DNA of 61,500 nt, from NCBI GenBank assembly GCA_000277445.1, contig AJWJ01000078.1, positions 1-61,500 of the forward strand, read 5' to 3'. Shown here in pieces: positions 20,647-32,359 of this stretch. A program made the position numbers and the translations under genes. This stretch comes from Polysphondylium violaceum. Taxonomy: Eukaryota; Evosea; Eumycetozoa; Dictyosteliales; Dictyosteliaceae. Each line of letters starts with the position of its first letter. Position 1 is the first letter of the stretch. A model generated the notes under the pieces. The model searched no databases, was not told the origin of the DNA, and worked only from the letters and a program-made list of their open reading frames with translations.

Positions 20647-22946
20647 AATGACAATCGAGTGGTGGGAGAGGAGGAGGTCACTCGGCGTGCTTATATTTTA
20701 TATTTATACAAAGAAACTCCCAATAAAGTGTAAACTAAATTAAAATTAAAATGAAAGATAACAAAAAAAAAAAATATGAAAAATTAGAGAATGTTGGGTG
20801 GATGGACTTGAAAAAACAAAAAAAAAAAAAAGTTAGTTGGGGCAGGCACACACAAAAATCAATCTAAATTTACATAAATGAGAAATTGAGGAAACAAATA
20901 AAATCCAATAACAACACAGAGCACAAATATTAATTAAAACGAAAATGAATTTGTTTTAAAATGAATTTGTACAAATATATATTTAAAACTGAAGAAACAC
21001 ACAAAAAAGAGAAAATAAAAAAACACAAAAAAAAATAAAAAAAAAGTTAATATTTTATATCAAACATAAAGGTTATCTATTATTTTAAAAAGTGTACACT
21101 AGGGAAGAATGGATAGTGTGAGAATAGACACCACTATTACCACAACAACAACAAAACCTACAACACGAGGGGGGAAGGTGTGATTTATTTTTATATAAAT
21201 ATATACATATATATATAAAAATTTATTTTATAAGAGAGCGGTGTGTGTGAAGTATATAGAGAGAGAAGGAAAAAAAATTCAAACAAGAAGTGGTAGTGTG
21301 GGGGAAGGGGTGAGGTCTAATTGTTTATCTGATGATAACCACACTTTTTTAAAAAATTTAATTCTGAATGAAAATTTTAAAATTTATGATGGATATTGTT
21401 GGTGATGAAAAAATGGTAAATAAGGAACAAACGCATGTACAACGATAAATTTTAATATGATTCTAAAATAGACAATAAAACAAGAAATTTGTTTGTTACT
21501 ATTTTATTATTGGTTGGGGTTGGATGGTGTGTGACGAGGGGTAAATTATATAGTGATCGTGGAGGTAATGAAGTATCTCTCTACTTTTATGTATAATAAA
21601 TTTATGTACAAATATAATAGTGGACACAGAGTAATTTTGATATGTGATGGAACGGGGTGTGGTTTGGAAAGGGGGAAAAATTTAAAATGATGGGTGGTGT
21701 TCATATGAAAAAAAAATTTTAAAAAAATAATTTTCAAGAAAAACAAATTTTAAAAAAAAACAAGCCCACCACAAACAAGATCAACAATATTGGAGGTGAG
21801 CCTTGGGTGGTAAGGAGGGGGTGAATAGATAATGGGGGAAGGGTGTTCTCTAAATAGAGTGAAACAAATCATAACCTTGCTCACTCACTCACGTACACCC
21901 TTACCGTCAATTATTTTTTTTTTTTTTTGTTTTTTTTTTTGTGTTTTTTTTTTGCCTTTTTTCATGTTACAAATGTAATATGGTGAGAGATATTGTGTTT
22001 TATATAATTGAATCTTGACGATAAATTAATTTAAAAGCAAGAGGTTGGATCTATTTATATTTTTACATACACCTGTTTCAATTTGAGTAAAATGTTGTTA
22101 AAATGTTGTATTGTGTCTACTCCTATTGTTGTTCTACGTTTTGTTGTGTAGTGTTGTTTTGCGATTTGTTGTGGGAGTCAAGATATTTTTTTAAAAAAAA
22201 CAGAGAGTGCAAAAGTTTGTGTGATCAAAGATTGTCCTAAAAAACTAAAGTATATGAATGAAAGGTGATGGATCAAAGGAATTATAAAAAAATAAGAGGA
22301 CTCATTACAATTAAAAACAAAAGTCTGAAAAAATGGGAAATGCACTAATTTATAAATATTTTTGAGAATTTTCAGAAAAAATGATTGGAGAATGGTGCAA
22401 TTTTGGTATTGGCCGCTGTTGTCGTTTTTTTTTTTTTTTTTTTTCTACATAAAAAATATTCATACTATTTACAATCTACTAGATTCATAATAAAATTATT
22501 AATATAAAATTAACGATGACACTAGTATGATACCCAATAATACTATGTTGTCTATCTCATCCACATATATTAATTAAAGATCTTTGTATTTCTATTTAAT
22601 AAATTGAGAAAAATTTTCAATCTCCGTCATTGTATCTTTTTAAAAGTGTTGATATCCAATCGAAATTTAAGCTTGTTGGTTATCTTGGCCCTTTTTTGGG
22701 GTAAAAGCCTCTCGATTTTTTCATTGATCGCATATCAAAATTGAAGAGTATATTATTATTACTATTTTGGAATTCTTTTTATATCAACTCCTTCCGGATC
22801 AATACTATTATCAACTAAAAGAAAAATAGTATTTATCCCAAGGAGTTGGAGGTTCTTTTTTTTTTTTTTTTTTTTTTATTTTATGAAAATCTTGATGATT
22901 CATTTTGGACATATATAGACATAAAGCGATTGTCCTTGTCACCAAT
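20647..22946. other. Divergent intergenic region, cyclin and NAA30
   Basis: 2.3 kb of A+T-rich DNA with G/T-rich, GAGAG and poly-A/T tracts (20762-20772, 20818-20832, 21910-21950, 22425-22445 and 22857-22877). It includes TATATA runs at 21200-21220. Short frames such as 21546-21746 (-) are poly-Phe/Lys artefacts. The stretch 22620-22860 is less A+T-rich and holds a strong three-tier hairpin (22785-22848), listed separately. No coding gene is seen. Confidence 0.65.
22785..22848. other. Three-tier inverted repeat upstream of NAA30 (structured RNA candidate)
   Basis: CAACTCCTT (22785-22793) pairs with AAGGAGTTG (22840-22848); GGAT (22796-22799) pairs with ATCC (22835-22838); AATACTATT (22801-22809) pairs with AATAGTATT (22825-22833). 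Together these give 22 base pairs in nested order with only 1-2-base interruptions and a 15-base loop. It sits about 100 bp before the NAA30 start codon and is followed by a long T run. It could be a small-RNA precursor, a structured 5' leader, or an element of an unannotated RNA gene. Confidence 0.65.
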
Positions 22947-23680
22947 ATGACAGATATACAAAATGATAGTCATGCGAGTAATGAGAGTAGTATAGATACA
23001 GCATCAGCATCAATAACAACAAGTAATACCAATAACACCAATAGTACTTATAAATTATCATCGTTTGAGGGTGATATCGTCGAATTCACATCAGAGCAGT
23101 TAAATAGTAGTCAGGGTGTGTTGGTGGGTGATATTCAGTATATAGGATATCAGGGTGAGACTCAAATCGAGGCACTCATGAATCTTATAAAGAAAGAGTT
23201 ACCCGAACCTTACACCATTTTTACCTATAGATACTTTTTAAATAAATGGCCCGAACTATGTTTTTTAGCCTACGATAAAGATCAATTGATTGGTGTTGTA
23301 ATCTCTAAAAAACAACCTCATGGTCTATTGGAAAGAGGATATATAGGTATGCTTGTTGTAGATAAAGAATATAGAAGAAAGAAAATTGGTATGTATAAAG
23401 ATATCGTCGATGACACCTATAGAGCTATATAATAAAACTAATACAAATAACATCATAAATATCTATAGGATCAAATCTTGTAAAATTAACTTTAGATAAA
23501 ATGATAAAAATGGATTGTGATGAAATTGTTTTGGAAACTATTATATCAAATTCCAAAGCTATTGCTTTATATGAAAATTTAGGATTTATTAGAGTAAAAA
23601 GATTATATAGATATTATGCAATGGGCGCTGATGCAATTAGATTATTATTACCAATCAAAGATAAATTTATTCCAAAATAA
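22947..23680 (+). CDS. naa30: N-alpha-acetyltransferase 30 (NatC catalytic subunit, Mak3 homologue)
   Basis: NAA30 is the GNAT-fold catalytic subunit of NatC, which acetylates N-terminal Met followed by hydrophobic residues using acetyl-CoA. Exons 22947-23388 and 23469-23680 join at RKKIG|SNLVKLTLDKM to give 217 aa. Conserved blocks are IKKELPEPYTIFTYRYFLNK, WPELCFLAYD, GVVISKKQPH, RGYIGMLVVDKEYRRKKIGS (the RRxxIG/A acetyl-CoA loop), EIVLETIISNSKAIALYENL, and GFIRVKRLYRYYAMGADAIR. These match the Mak3/NAA30 pattern closely. The N-terminal 60 residues are Ser/Thr/Asn-rich. The reading frame continues upstream from a TTG, but the ATG at 22947 is the first ATG and gives a normal length. The 3' end is only 55 bp from the convergent BRWD-like gene. 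Confidence 0.93.
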
Positions 23681-23735
23681 ACAATTACTATTGTTAATAT
23701 ATCTCTGTCAATAATAATAGTAATAATGATAGTTT

Positions 23736-26700
23736 TTATTTATTTATCTTTTTAGGTCTTCCTCTACCTTTACTTTTCTTTGAATTCGGTTTTGTTGTGG
23801 TTGTTTTTTTACGAGTTATATTTAAAAACTCATCATCGTCAATTTCATCATCGTCGTCGTCATCTTCATTATTACTATCACTATTGTTGTTTTCATCATC
23901 GTCACTACTATATTGATAATCACTTTGATTGGATTCTTTATCTGATTCATCATCATCATCATCTTTATAATCTTGATCCTTATCGTCTTCATCTTCATCT
24001 TCATCTTCACTATATTTCATATTTACACGTCTTTTCTTTTTAGTCTTGGTCTTGATTAAACTATCTTCAGAATCGGCATCTTGGAATGGGTTTTTATCTT
24101 TTCTATTATTTGTTTTTCTCTTTCTATTTTTAATGCCAGTATCACTACTATCACTATTATCTTCATCACTACTACTACTATTCTCACTATCTTTGTAATC
24201 ATCATCGTCATCTTCTTCATCTTCATAATCATCGTCACTTAATAGAGTATTTTTCTTGTTATTTTTCTTTACAATTCTTTTGGTTGATCTTGGAGTCGTT
24301 GGATTACTGTTTCTAGTTGAGGTTGATCTTTTGTTTGATCTTGGAGTAGTGGTAACACTATTGTTGTTATTGTTATTATTACCATCATCATCATCATCAT
24401 CTTCACTTAGCAAATTATTATTTCCTATTGGTTTAGAGGAAGAAGAAGTAATTGTACTATCATCTTCATCTTCATCATCCATTTTTGCAATATTTAGTAC
24501 TTGACTTTCATTGATCAAATGTTCTGGTGGCTGGTATCCAATGATTGTCGAGGTGAGCAAGGAGACGATATGATCAAATACCAATTTTGAATTGATGGCA
24601 ATCTCGGTGTTGGGCTTGTTATAGATAAATGCATCGACCATGATCAAACGAGCATCAAAATAGATGGAGTCCATTCTTCTGTAGAACCCATTTTCAATTC
24701 TTTTCTTTATCGTTCCAATGTCCATAGGATGCGGGACAAAGCGGATATAGAGAGGATAGTCGGTCAACTCTACGGGTTCCATAAATATATCAGTCATCTC
24801 TTCATTGTTGCAATAGTCGTCCAACGCTTTGATGATGGCGCTGGATGAGAGTTGATTAATAAAGTCTTGGGTGTCACAGTCTTCAGTGGGTAAGCACAAG
24901 ATCCTACTTCTCAGTAGCTCAAAGCTCTGTTTGTAATGTTGCCATAGTGAGAGAGACTCCATGCTATGATTGTGATTCACAATTGCATCCATTTGATCAA
25001 TTTCAAAGTTTTGTTCAATTTCCCAACAACACACCCTCTCTTGATCTGATGAGCCATCCCAACGCACCAATAGTCTCTCCCATGGACTATCGGGGAAATG
25101 GATTGGATCCGAGGGAGAGTCATCAATGATTGTGCCATTGTACCAAGTGTTTTCGTCGGGATAAAACATTTTGAATCTTTTGCCGGGAGACCAATCAATG
25201 TACATACTCTGTTTTACTTTGTTTGCCAAAACCAAATAGTCGGGTAGATCACTGACATGATAGACACATGTATAGAGTTCTTCGAATCCTTCTTGACTAT
25301 AGCTGCACAACAGCGTAACCAATGCCTTATGAATGGAATCTGCTCCGATAAAGTATTTTAAAAATTTAATTGTACAATAAAGAGAAGAGGGACTTGTTGC
25401 TTTATAGAGCTCAGATATGTCGCCCTTGATAATACCACTTGCCAATTGAATGCCATTATTATTATTGTTGTTGTTGATCATACTGGGCTCATTTCCAAAC
25501 TTTTGTATGTATCTTGAATGGCCTTGATGGAAATATATTACACGATCACCAATTTGTGGTGTATAGAATGATTCGTTGGGTGAGGTTGAGCAAAGCCATT
25601 TGGGACACACTGGTTTGGGAATCGATGATTTCTTGCCACCCGCTGAATTACTTGATGTTGTGGTGGTTGTGGTTGTAGTGGTTGTGGTGGTATGATTTGA
25701 TCTAGTTCTTCTTGATGATCTCTTACTTATTGGTGTAATGGGTGTATCACCATTTGTGTCCATAATCATACTGCCATTGTGATTGTTGTTGTTAATATTA
25801 CTATTGTTTTGATCAATACTACCATTCAAGTAAAAACTATCTTGATCCTCTTCGTCTTCGTCTGGTAAATCTAGAGTATTCATAATTTCATCGATTCTGC
25901 TGGGACTTGTATTGCTTCTGGTCAGCTTCTTTTTACTCTTTAGCAATCTCTTTTTCTTTTTCTCATTCTTTTTCTTTGATTTACTACGTGTCACTACTCT
26001 GGTATCATCATCGTCATCGTCGTCCTCCTCGTCTTCTTCCTCCTCTTCGTCAGTGGTACTGTCGTCGTCGTCGTCGTCATCGTCGTCATCGGATGGACTG
26101 AAATCTTTATCCGAGTCAGATCTAATTACTATATCCTCGTCGTTGATCAACTCTTCCAAGTACTCCCAATTTCTTCTACGAGACGATACAGAATTGGCAG
26201 TGTTTTTCGATGATTTTGGCTTGGGTTTCTTTGCCGCTGGTGGGGGTTTAAGTTCGACGGGCACGTGAATGACAATGGGATGAGAGGGAACGTTTGCAGG
26301 ATTGCCTTGATTAAATGTATACAGCTCCTTTTGTTCAAATTCCTTTTGAATGGCCAATGCTTTTTGATAGTCTTTGGTCTGACTATAGGGCTCCTTTATA
26401 TAGCTCAATTGGTCCACGACTTGATCTGCATAGGCAAGTCCTTGGAAATTGACCAAAGGTGATCGAGGTAAAAGATCAGGTGGCATTTGAGTCAACTCGT
26501 CCAACACATTTCCATTGGCATCTCTAATCAATGGATGATAATCATTTAAAAAGTATTGTTCTTTGGGTATCTTGGTTGATTGTTGTAGTTGTTGTTGATC
26601 AACACCACCACCAAGACTAATATTACTATTCAACATTGAAGAATTCCAGCCTAAATCAAACATAAACCATTTACCCATACTGTTTGTAACGATAAAGGTT

Positions 26701-29403
26701 TGACCATCGGGAGAGAAATTACCATCGAGAATTTGTGAAGGCATTCCAGGTTCTTCAAGAATAAACTTTTTGATGATATCACCAGTTTCAATATTCCATA
26801 TGATAACTTGGGCATCGTAGCCTGAACTCATAACGATACGTGAGTCTAGAGGATGACAACTGACTACATACACGTCAGAGGTGTGTTCCTTCATTTCTAA
26901 ATGAAAGCTGCCATCACTGCTATTCCACACACGAATGACATTGTAGTCTGTTGTAATGAGATATTTGTCGTCCAACGACCAAATAACATTTTTAAAAGTA
27001 GCCTTGCTTCGACTGACAATCTTTTTGGCGTTGGTTTGTTGTTTGATATTAAATTTTACATGATCCCATATATGTCCACTCTTGTGTCTCCAAATGATAA
27101 CCGTACCATCATAGGATCCAGACACAATGGCATTGCTATTGTGACTATATTGCAATGCCAATATAGTTGCTGGATGTCCTTCCAATGTATTTACCAGCTT
27201 AGGTGGATTAAATGCCAATGACCAAATCTTTAATGATGATCCGACACTTGCAACAATCAATGTGCCACCTCTATTAAATGTTGTACCTGTAATTTCCAAT
27301 TTTTCTCTATTTCTTGAATTTGTTGTGGTAGTAGTAGTAGCATTATTATTATTATTGATATCACCTTGAATACCTATATTATCATTATTACTATTACTAT
27401 TGATAATAATATTATTACTATCGATTTGATCAATATCTGTATTTAAAGAGATACAATTGTTATTGTTATTGATATCCCATAGATTGACGGCACCAAATGA
27501 GTCACTACTGAGAATGTATTTGTATTTTGGATTTGAACAAAACGAAACGGATGAAATTTGATTATCATTTGATGGATCATGTCCATTCAACATGCCAATT
27601 GGTTCAAATTGATTGGATTCCAAATTCCATAGTCTAATAATATTATCATTGGAAATGGTTGCCAACATTGAATTATCAAAGCTAGTTGCCATATCTGTAA
27701 TATCACCCGTATGTGCTCTCAGTGTACGTATCAATCTACCTGTTTGTCTTGACCACACTTTAACTAAATGATCATCTGATCCTGTAAAAAACAATTGTCC
27801 ACTTTTATCAAACTGAAAACAATAAGTTGGTGCTTTATGTCCATACACGATACATCTCTATAGTAGTGTTTTAGTAATAATCTATTAGTTTTCTTATCCA
27901 TCATCATCATAGTAATAATAATAATTACATTTTTATATTTTCTATAGAAATCTATTGGTAAATCTTTATACGATAGCTTCTTTCCAACAAATTCGCGTGA
28001 TATAAATTCCAATGGTATATTTGAACTCACCAATGATGAATCCCATATACATCTTTCAATTTGACTAAGTGGATAAATAAAGTTGGTTTCATTGGATATA
28101 ATTGCTGTTATTAGTGGATTAATTAAAGTTTGTTGTTGTTGCTGCTGCTGTATTAATGGTGGTTCAACTAGATCTGGTGATGTTGTTGATGATAAAATGG
28201 GTGTATTGGTTGTAGTAATAGCTGTGGTACCTAAAATATTATTTGTCGCATTTGTTGCTGTTGTTGGTTGTGTTTGTTGATTATCTGTATTATTTACATT
28301 GATTGGATTGATAGAATCATCGTTTGCAGTTGTATTGGTATCTGTATCAATAGACATACTATTATCTTGTATATTTACAATTGGGGGTGGTGGTCTTGGA
28401 TAAAGATATGTAATCTTTACTGGTTTCTTTTTTGGTGGTGCTATTTGTGTGATAGCAGATGGTGTTATTGTTGGGTTGTTTGTTGTATCTGGACGTGTTG
28501 TTGTAGTTATTGCTGGAGTATTTGTTGAATCTGTTGGTATCATTGAAAAGTTTGATTGACCTATCAAAGTATTAATCTTTACAGGTAAATGTGAAAGATG
28601 GCCTCCTTGCCTACTAGCCGACTCTTGAAAACTTTTCATTATACTTTTTAAATGATCACCCTTTATATAGTCGTATTTCTCTTTCTAAATGGTTATAAAT
28701 AGGATTAGTAATAACTCCAAATATAGATATATCTTGATCAACACAAAACACATACCAATTCATTGAGAGTACAGTCTCTTTCTTGACCACACCAATCATA
28801 TTTCTTTGGTAACAAATCGTTCATATTCATTTCGTTGTATAATGTCGATAGGATTGGTGATTTAATCGATTTCTGTTCATTTAACCAAAACATAACCAAC
28901 ATGTTTATCTCTTTATTTAAGTTGTCTTCTTCAACCATTTTCTGTTTTTTTAATAACTCTTCATCTGTATAGTTGTTGTTGTTGTTATTTATTGATATAT
29001 CAAAGTCCATATCCATGCTATTATTTAGACTGTTATTAAGACTATTTGATAGTTTGGTTGTATTTGTACTCGTAGTTGTAGTTGTAGTTGTTGTAGTAGT
29101 TGTAGTCTTTGGTGGTGATCTAATAATCCCCAACATATCCATTTGTGAAATAGGTATATGATTGCTATCGACAATCATATTATTGTGGTTATTATTTGTT
29201 CGATTTAATAGTACATGATCATCTGTAGGTGTTGTTGTTACTGCTGTCGCTGTTGTTGCTGTGGTTGCTGTTGTCGTCGTCGTCGCTATCGGATCTACAT
29301 TGTATTGTGTATTATCTATAGAGTTATTACTACTGCTATTGCTATTGTTGCTCTGAGGGTCTCTATTACCCTCTGCTATATCAGTATCTTGATTGCTATT
29401 CAT
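23736..29403 (-). CDS. BRWD/PHIP-type WD40-repeat bromodomain protein
   Basis: Three exons, 28756-29403, 27929-28684 and 23736-27857, all in phase 0, give 1841 aa. Joins are NEL|KEKYDYIKGDHL and RKYKN|RCIVYGHKAPT. An N-terminal BRWD-like helical region follows an Asn/Thr-rich start (LLPKKYDWCGQERDCTLNEL). WD40 repeats run from about residue 470 to 880, including GQLFFTGSDDHLVKVWSRQT and SNAIVSGSYDGTVIIWRHKS. After a Lys-rich, Asp/Glu-rich linker is the QIGDRVIYFHQGHSRYIQ block typical of this family (a Tudor-like module). A bromodomain lies near 1480-1580 (PHPMDIGTIKKRIENGFYRR, with YNKPN giving the acetyl-lysine Asn). Only one bromodomain is seen, whereas animal BRWD1/3 and PHIP have two. 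The C terminus is highly acidic with KKSKGRGRPKK, an AT-hook-like motif. The likely role is chromatin reading or a DCAF-type CUL4 substrate receptor, as known for BRWD/PHIP. Confidence 0.92.
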
Positions 29404-29543
29404 TTGTAAAGCTCATTACACACACAAATATAACTTATATTTATACACAACACACACAAGATATTATTATTTGTTTGAAAAAATAAAAAAACTATAATGA
29501 AAATGAAATTGGGGGAGAGGGGGGGTAAATTGCCAAAACCCTA

Positions 29544-29553
29544 CCCGCCAAAA
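29544..29553 (-). promoter_or_regulatory. E2F-like site in the BRWD/DONSON promoter
   Basis: CCCGCCAAAA is the reverse complement of TTTTGGCGGG, which fits the E2F/DP consensus TTTSSCGC in its G+C-rich core. A second weaker match (TTTAGGCGGG on the minus strand) lies at 29696-29705. Placement between two divergent genes, one a replication factor, supports a cell-cycle role. This is motif evidence only. Confidence 0.45.
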
Positions 29554-29853
29554 TTAATAAATTTGAAAAAATTTGAAAAAAATAAAATAAAATGCGGCCA
29601 GAGCCAGACTGAATAATATCTTGACAAGATTAAAAATAGAATATTACTTTATAAAGTACAATAACCTATAACAAGAGCTTTGTGTAGAAATCAAGCCCGC
29701 CTAAATTTCAAAATAAAAAAATAAAAAAAAATTGAAAAAAACCTCTTCGAATTTTTGAAAATTAACGTTTTTTTTTTCAAATTTGAGCGCGCGCAGACAC
29801 GAGCACGCGCACAATCCACACACAAACTTTTTGACAAAGTCAAAGACAAGATA

Positions 29854-29883
29854 GAGATAGAAAAGAGATAGAAAAGAGATAGA
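29854..29883. repeat. Short tandem repeat GAGATAGAAAA, about 2.7 units
   Basis: The 11-base unit GAGATAGAAAA is repeated at 29854-29864 and 29865-29875, with a partial third copy to 29883, ending 11 bases before the first ATG of the DONSON leader. It probably lies in the 5' untranslated region. Confidence 0.7.
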
Positions 29884-29894
29884 TATACTGTGTA

Positions 29895-29918
29895 ATGAAT
29901 GAAGGACACCAGTGCTAA
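29895..29918 (+). promoter_or_regulatory. Overlapping 7-codon upstream ORF at the DONSON start
   Basis: The sequence ATGAATGAAG holds two ATGs four bases apart. The first (29895) reads MNEGHQC then TAA and ends 24 bases later, inside the main ORF. The second (29899) starts DONSON. If both are in the mRNA leader, initiation at the first would bypass the main start, so it could damp translation. The main ATG is preferred because its frame carries the conserved protein. Confidence 0.5.
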
Positions 29919-32205
29919 TTTGAAAAGAAGGGTGATACACGATGGCAGCGATGATGAGGGTCTGTTGGATCATCTGCTGGATATCGGCGGTGGCGGCGGT
30001 GACACATCGCCAAACGTAAAGAGTGGTCATGCCAATGTCGTTGATTCGAAAATTGTTAAAAAGAGAAAAGTGGATCCTGTTTATTCTGTGTCGGATAGTA
30101 CATTGGATAGTGTACAACAGCAAATAGATCATAGTAGTACTGCTATTCAAGATAATTATTTACTCCAGACCCCATCGAAAAAGAATGCATTCTTGGATAG
30201 ATTTCAAACGTTTACACCAAGGAAATCAAGATTCTCGGTGGTTAGTAGCAGCAGAAAATCCACGACTAAAAAGCAGACGACTGAACTTAAATTTCAAACT
30301 CAAAATGAATTTGTCCCAGAATCACCATTTAATATCAAGATCAAGAGCAATAAGATCATTCCATTTAAAATATTTTCATCTACAACTACAACTACGACAA
30401 CTACAACAACTAAACCAACAACATCAACAACTACACAAGAGCAACAAGATGATGATAATAATGACGATGATATTAAAAAGGATTTATTTAAAGATGAAAT
30501 CAAACTACATAGTAGTAGTGGTAGTACAAATGGTACAGCAGCTGAAGAAGAGGAAGAAGATTTACCATTAACTCAAACCAATATATCTGTAGATTCTAGT
30601 CAAAATAACTCTATGGATGAAGATACCATCATGTTTTTAAAATCAGAAGTTTCATCATTAAAGGTCGTCGAGCCATCTTCTAATAATAATAATAACAATA
30701 GTAATAGTAATCAACAGCAACAACAAACTAGTGAATATGATATTAAACAACAACTCTATTATCCAAGACCAGAAACTATTCAAATTGAAAAGACTGACAG
30801 TTTATCATCATCATCAATACAATTACCAATTGATTTCTGTTTAAAGAGTCACATTGCATTCATTTCCAATACTTTGGCATTTGATTGGTGTTCAAGAGCT
30901 TATTTTTCAAATTCACTAAAATCGCAATCATTGGCAAATTATATGATTGAATCAAATTGTAATACTAGTAATAATAATAATAATAATGTTAATAATCAAT
31001 CTACAACAACAACAAGAGATGAAAAGTTTTTAAAATGTTTATACTATCATACATTTCCATCATCAGAGGTCTTGCCATGGGATACCAATAAACCAGTATT
31101 AAAATCAGAGACATTTAAACATCAATGGATGGATAATAGATGGACTCAATGGATGGAGAGTTTGGACTCTCTTTACTCAAATTTTAAAGAGGGCCAGATT
31201 CCTTATTTCTATGTCCTCAATCATTTAGATTTTTCTATATTCTTTTTAAACAACAATGGTAGTAATGGCAATGGTGATGACAATGATAGACAACCCAAAG
31301 TGATCATTAATCCAAGCAATCGTAAACTTCGTGATCTTTTGTCTGATTTCAATATTGAATGGCAAACTCCATTTCTCAATATAAAGCAAGACAAGACTGA
31401 TGGTGTTAGTGGTGCGGTGAGCAGCAATGATAAACTCGAATTCAAGGGACTCAATATGGTGCAGAAAAAGATTGTCGATCCATCCTATTACCAAACATCT
31501 TTATCGTCGTCACTGATTGAAATCCACGGAGTGCAAGAGATTGACAAACTTGTAATGTTTATCAAAAAGAAATTCATGTGGCAAAATCACTCGAGTTTGA
31601 ATATCCAAGATCCCGATCAACAGGGCGGTGGTCAACAATCTGTGTTGAGCAAGAGCGAGAAATCATTGCTCTTTACCCCATCGAAATCAAGATCCCTCAT
31701 TACAAACTCCAACGAGTCGGTAAAAAAACAACAACTCAAGGAATTCCAAGATGAAAAAGACCAAGAAAACACCGCAACCACGTCATTGATGAAGGATCAG
31801 TATAATTCATTTATCCTCTGTCGAGATGTCCCCATCCTCCTCACCAAACAATCATTTTTAGGATCCTCGATAAAGATGAACAGAATCATCTCCTGTGGAT
31901 CATTTACAAAATCATTTCAATCTTCGAAATCTCAATTGGAAAAGGCATTCAAGGTCGAGTTTGACGGACCCCTCTTACCAGACACTGTCTATCAATTGAG
32001 CAATCTCTTGATCCAAGACTACTCTGATCTCCAATGCAAACAATCAAGTATCACTACAAACTATGGCTTCAATTACAATCATCAACATCAAAACAACGAC
32101 CACAACGGTCTATTAATCTCAAAGTCATCCCAAATGTTGGACAGAAATGTGATACAGAAATTTGAAATAATAAATAATAAAATACATCTAACACCCATTG
32201 GTTAG
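29899..32205 (+). CDS. donson: DONSON (humpty dumpty) replication fork/initiation factor homologue
   Basis: DONSON helps load the CDC45-MCM-GINS helicase at replication origins and stabilises forks in animals. The ORF is a single exon of 768 aa. The C-terminal half (from about residue 310) carries the family signature: LKSHIAFISNTLAFDWCSRA, FKHQWMDNRWTQWMESLDSL, YSNFKEGQIPYFYVLN and INPSNRKLRDLLSDFNIEWQ, followed by the conserved SLIEIHGVQEIDKLVMFIKK region, ILLTKQSFLGSSIKMN and FDGPLLPDTVYQLSNLL near the end. The N-terminal 300 residues are Ser/Thr/Gln/Asp-rich and probably disordered, with a possible basic NLS (KKRKVDP near residue 55). The in-frame ATG at 29899 overlaps an out-of-frame ATG at 29895 that opens a 7-codon upstream ORF. 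Divergent from the BRWD-like gene over about 0.5 kb with E2F-like sites. Confidence 0.86.
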   Translation: MKDTSANLKRRVIHDGSDDEGLLDHLLDIGGGGGDTSPNVKSGHANVVDSKIVKKRKVDPVYSVSDSTLDSVQQQIDHSSTAIQDNYLLQTPSKKNAFLDRFQTFTPRKSRFSVVSSSRKSTTKKQTTELKFQTQNEFVPESPFNIKIKSNKIIPFKIFSSTTTTTTTTTTKPTTSTTTQEQQDDDNNDDDIKKDLFKDEIKLHSSSGSTNGTAAEEEEEDLPLTQTNISVDSSQNNSMDEDTIMFLKSEVSSLKVVEPSSNNNNNNSNSNQQQQQTSEYDIKQQLYYPRPETIQIEKTDSLSSSSIQLPIDFCLKSHIAFISNTLAFDWCSRAYFSNSLKSQSLANYMIESNCNTSNNNNNNVNNQSTTTTRDEKFLKCLYYHTFPSSEVLPWDTNKPVLKSETFKHQWMDNRWTQWMESLDSLYSNFKEGQIPYFYVLNHLDFSIFFLNNNGSNGNGDDNDRQPKVIINPSNRKLRDLLSDFNIEWQTPFLNIKQDKTDGVSGAVSSNDKLEFKGLNMVQKKIVDPSYYQTSLSSSLIEIHGVQEIDKLVMFIKKKFMWQNHSSLNIQDPDQQGGGQQSVLSKSEKSLLFTPSKSRSLITNSNESVKKQQLKEFQDEKDQENTATTSLMKDQYNSFILCRDVPILLTKQSFLGSSIKMNRIISCGSFTKSFQSSKSQLEKAFKVEFDGPLLPDTVYQLSNLLIQDYSDLQCKQSSITTNYGFNYNHQHQNNDHNGLLISKSSQMLDRNVIQKFEIINNKIHLTPIG

Positions 32206-32359
32206 ATTTAAATTTAACAACACTGATTTTTCCTCGAGTGGGGTTTGTAGATTGACGCTCGAAATAAATTTATTTTCACCACTTAATTACTCACTCACAA
32301 ATCTAAATCGACATGAATGCAAAACATTTTGATATATTCTTTATATGTGTGTCTTTCTA

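Larger units (their letters stand above)
29404..29898. other. Shared divergent promoter of the BRWD-like gene and DONSON
   Basis: 495 bp separate the two start codons. The region is A+T-rich but holds several G+C-rich points: CCCGCCAAAA at 29544-29553, GCCCGCCTAAA at 29695-29705, a GCGCGCGC stretch near 29786-29794 and GCACGCGC near 29803. CA repeats flank the BRWD start. A run of three 11-bp repeats lies at 29854-29883. No other gene is seen; minus frames at 29691-30150 are out of frame with DONSON. Confidence 0.7.
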
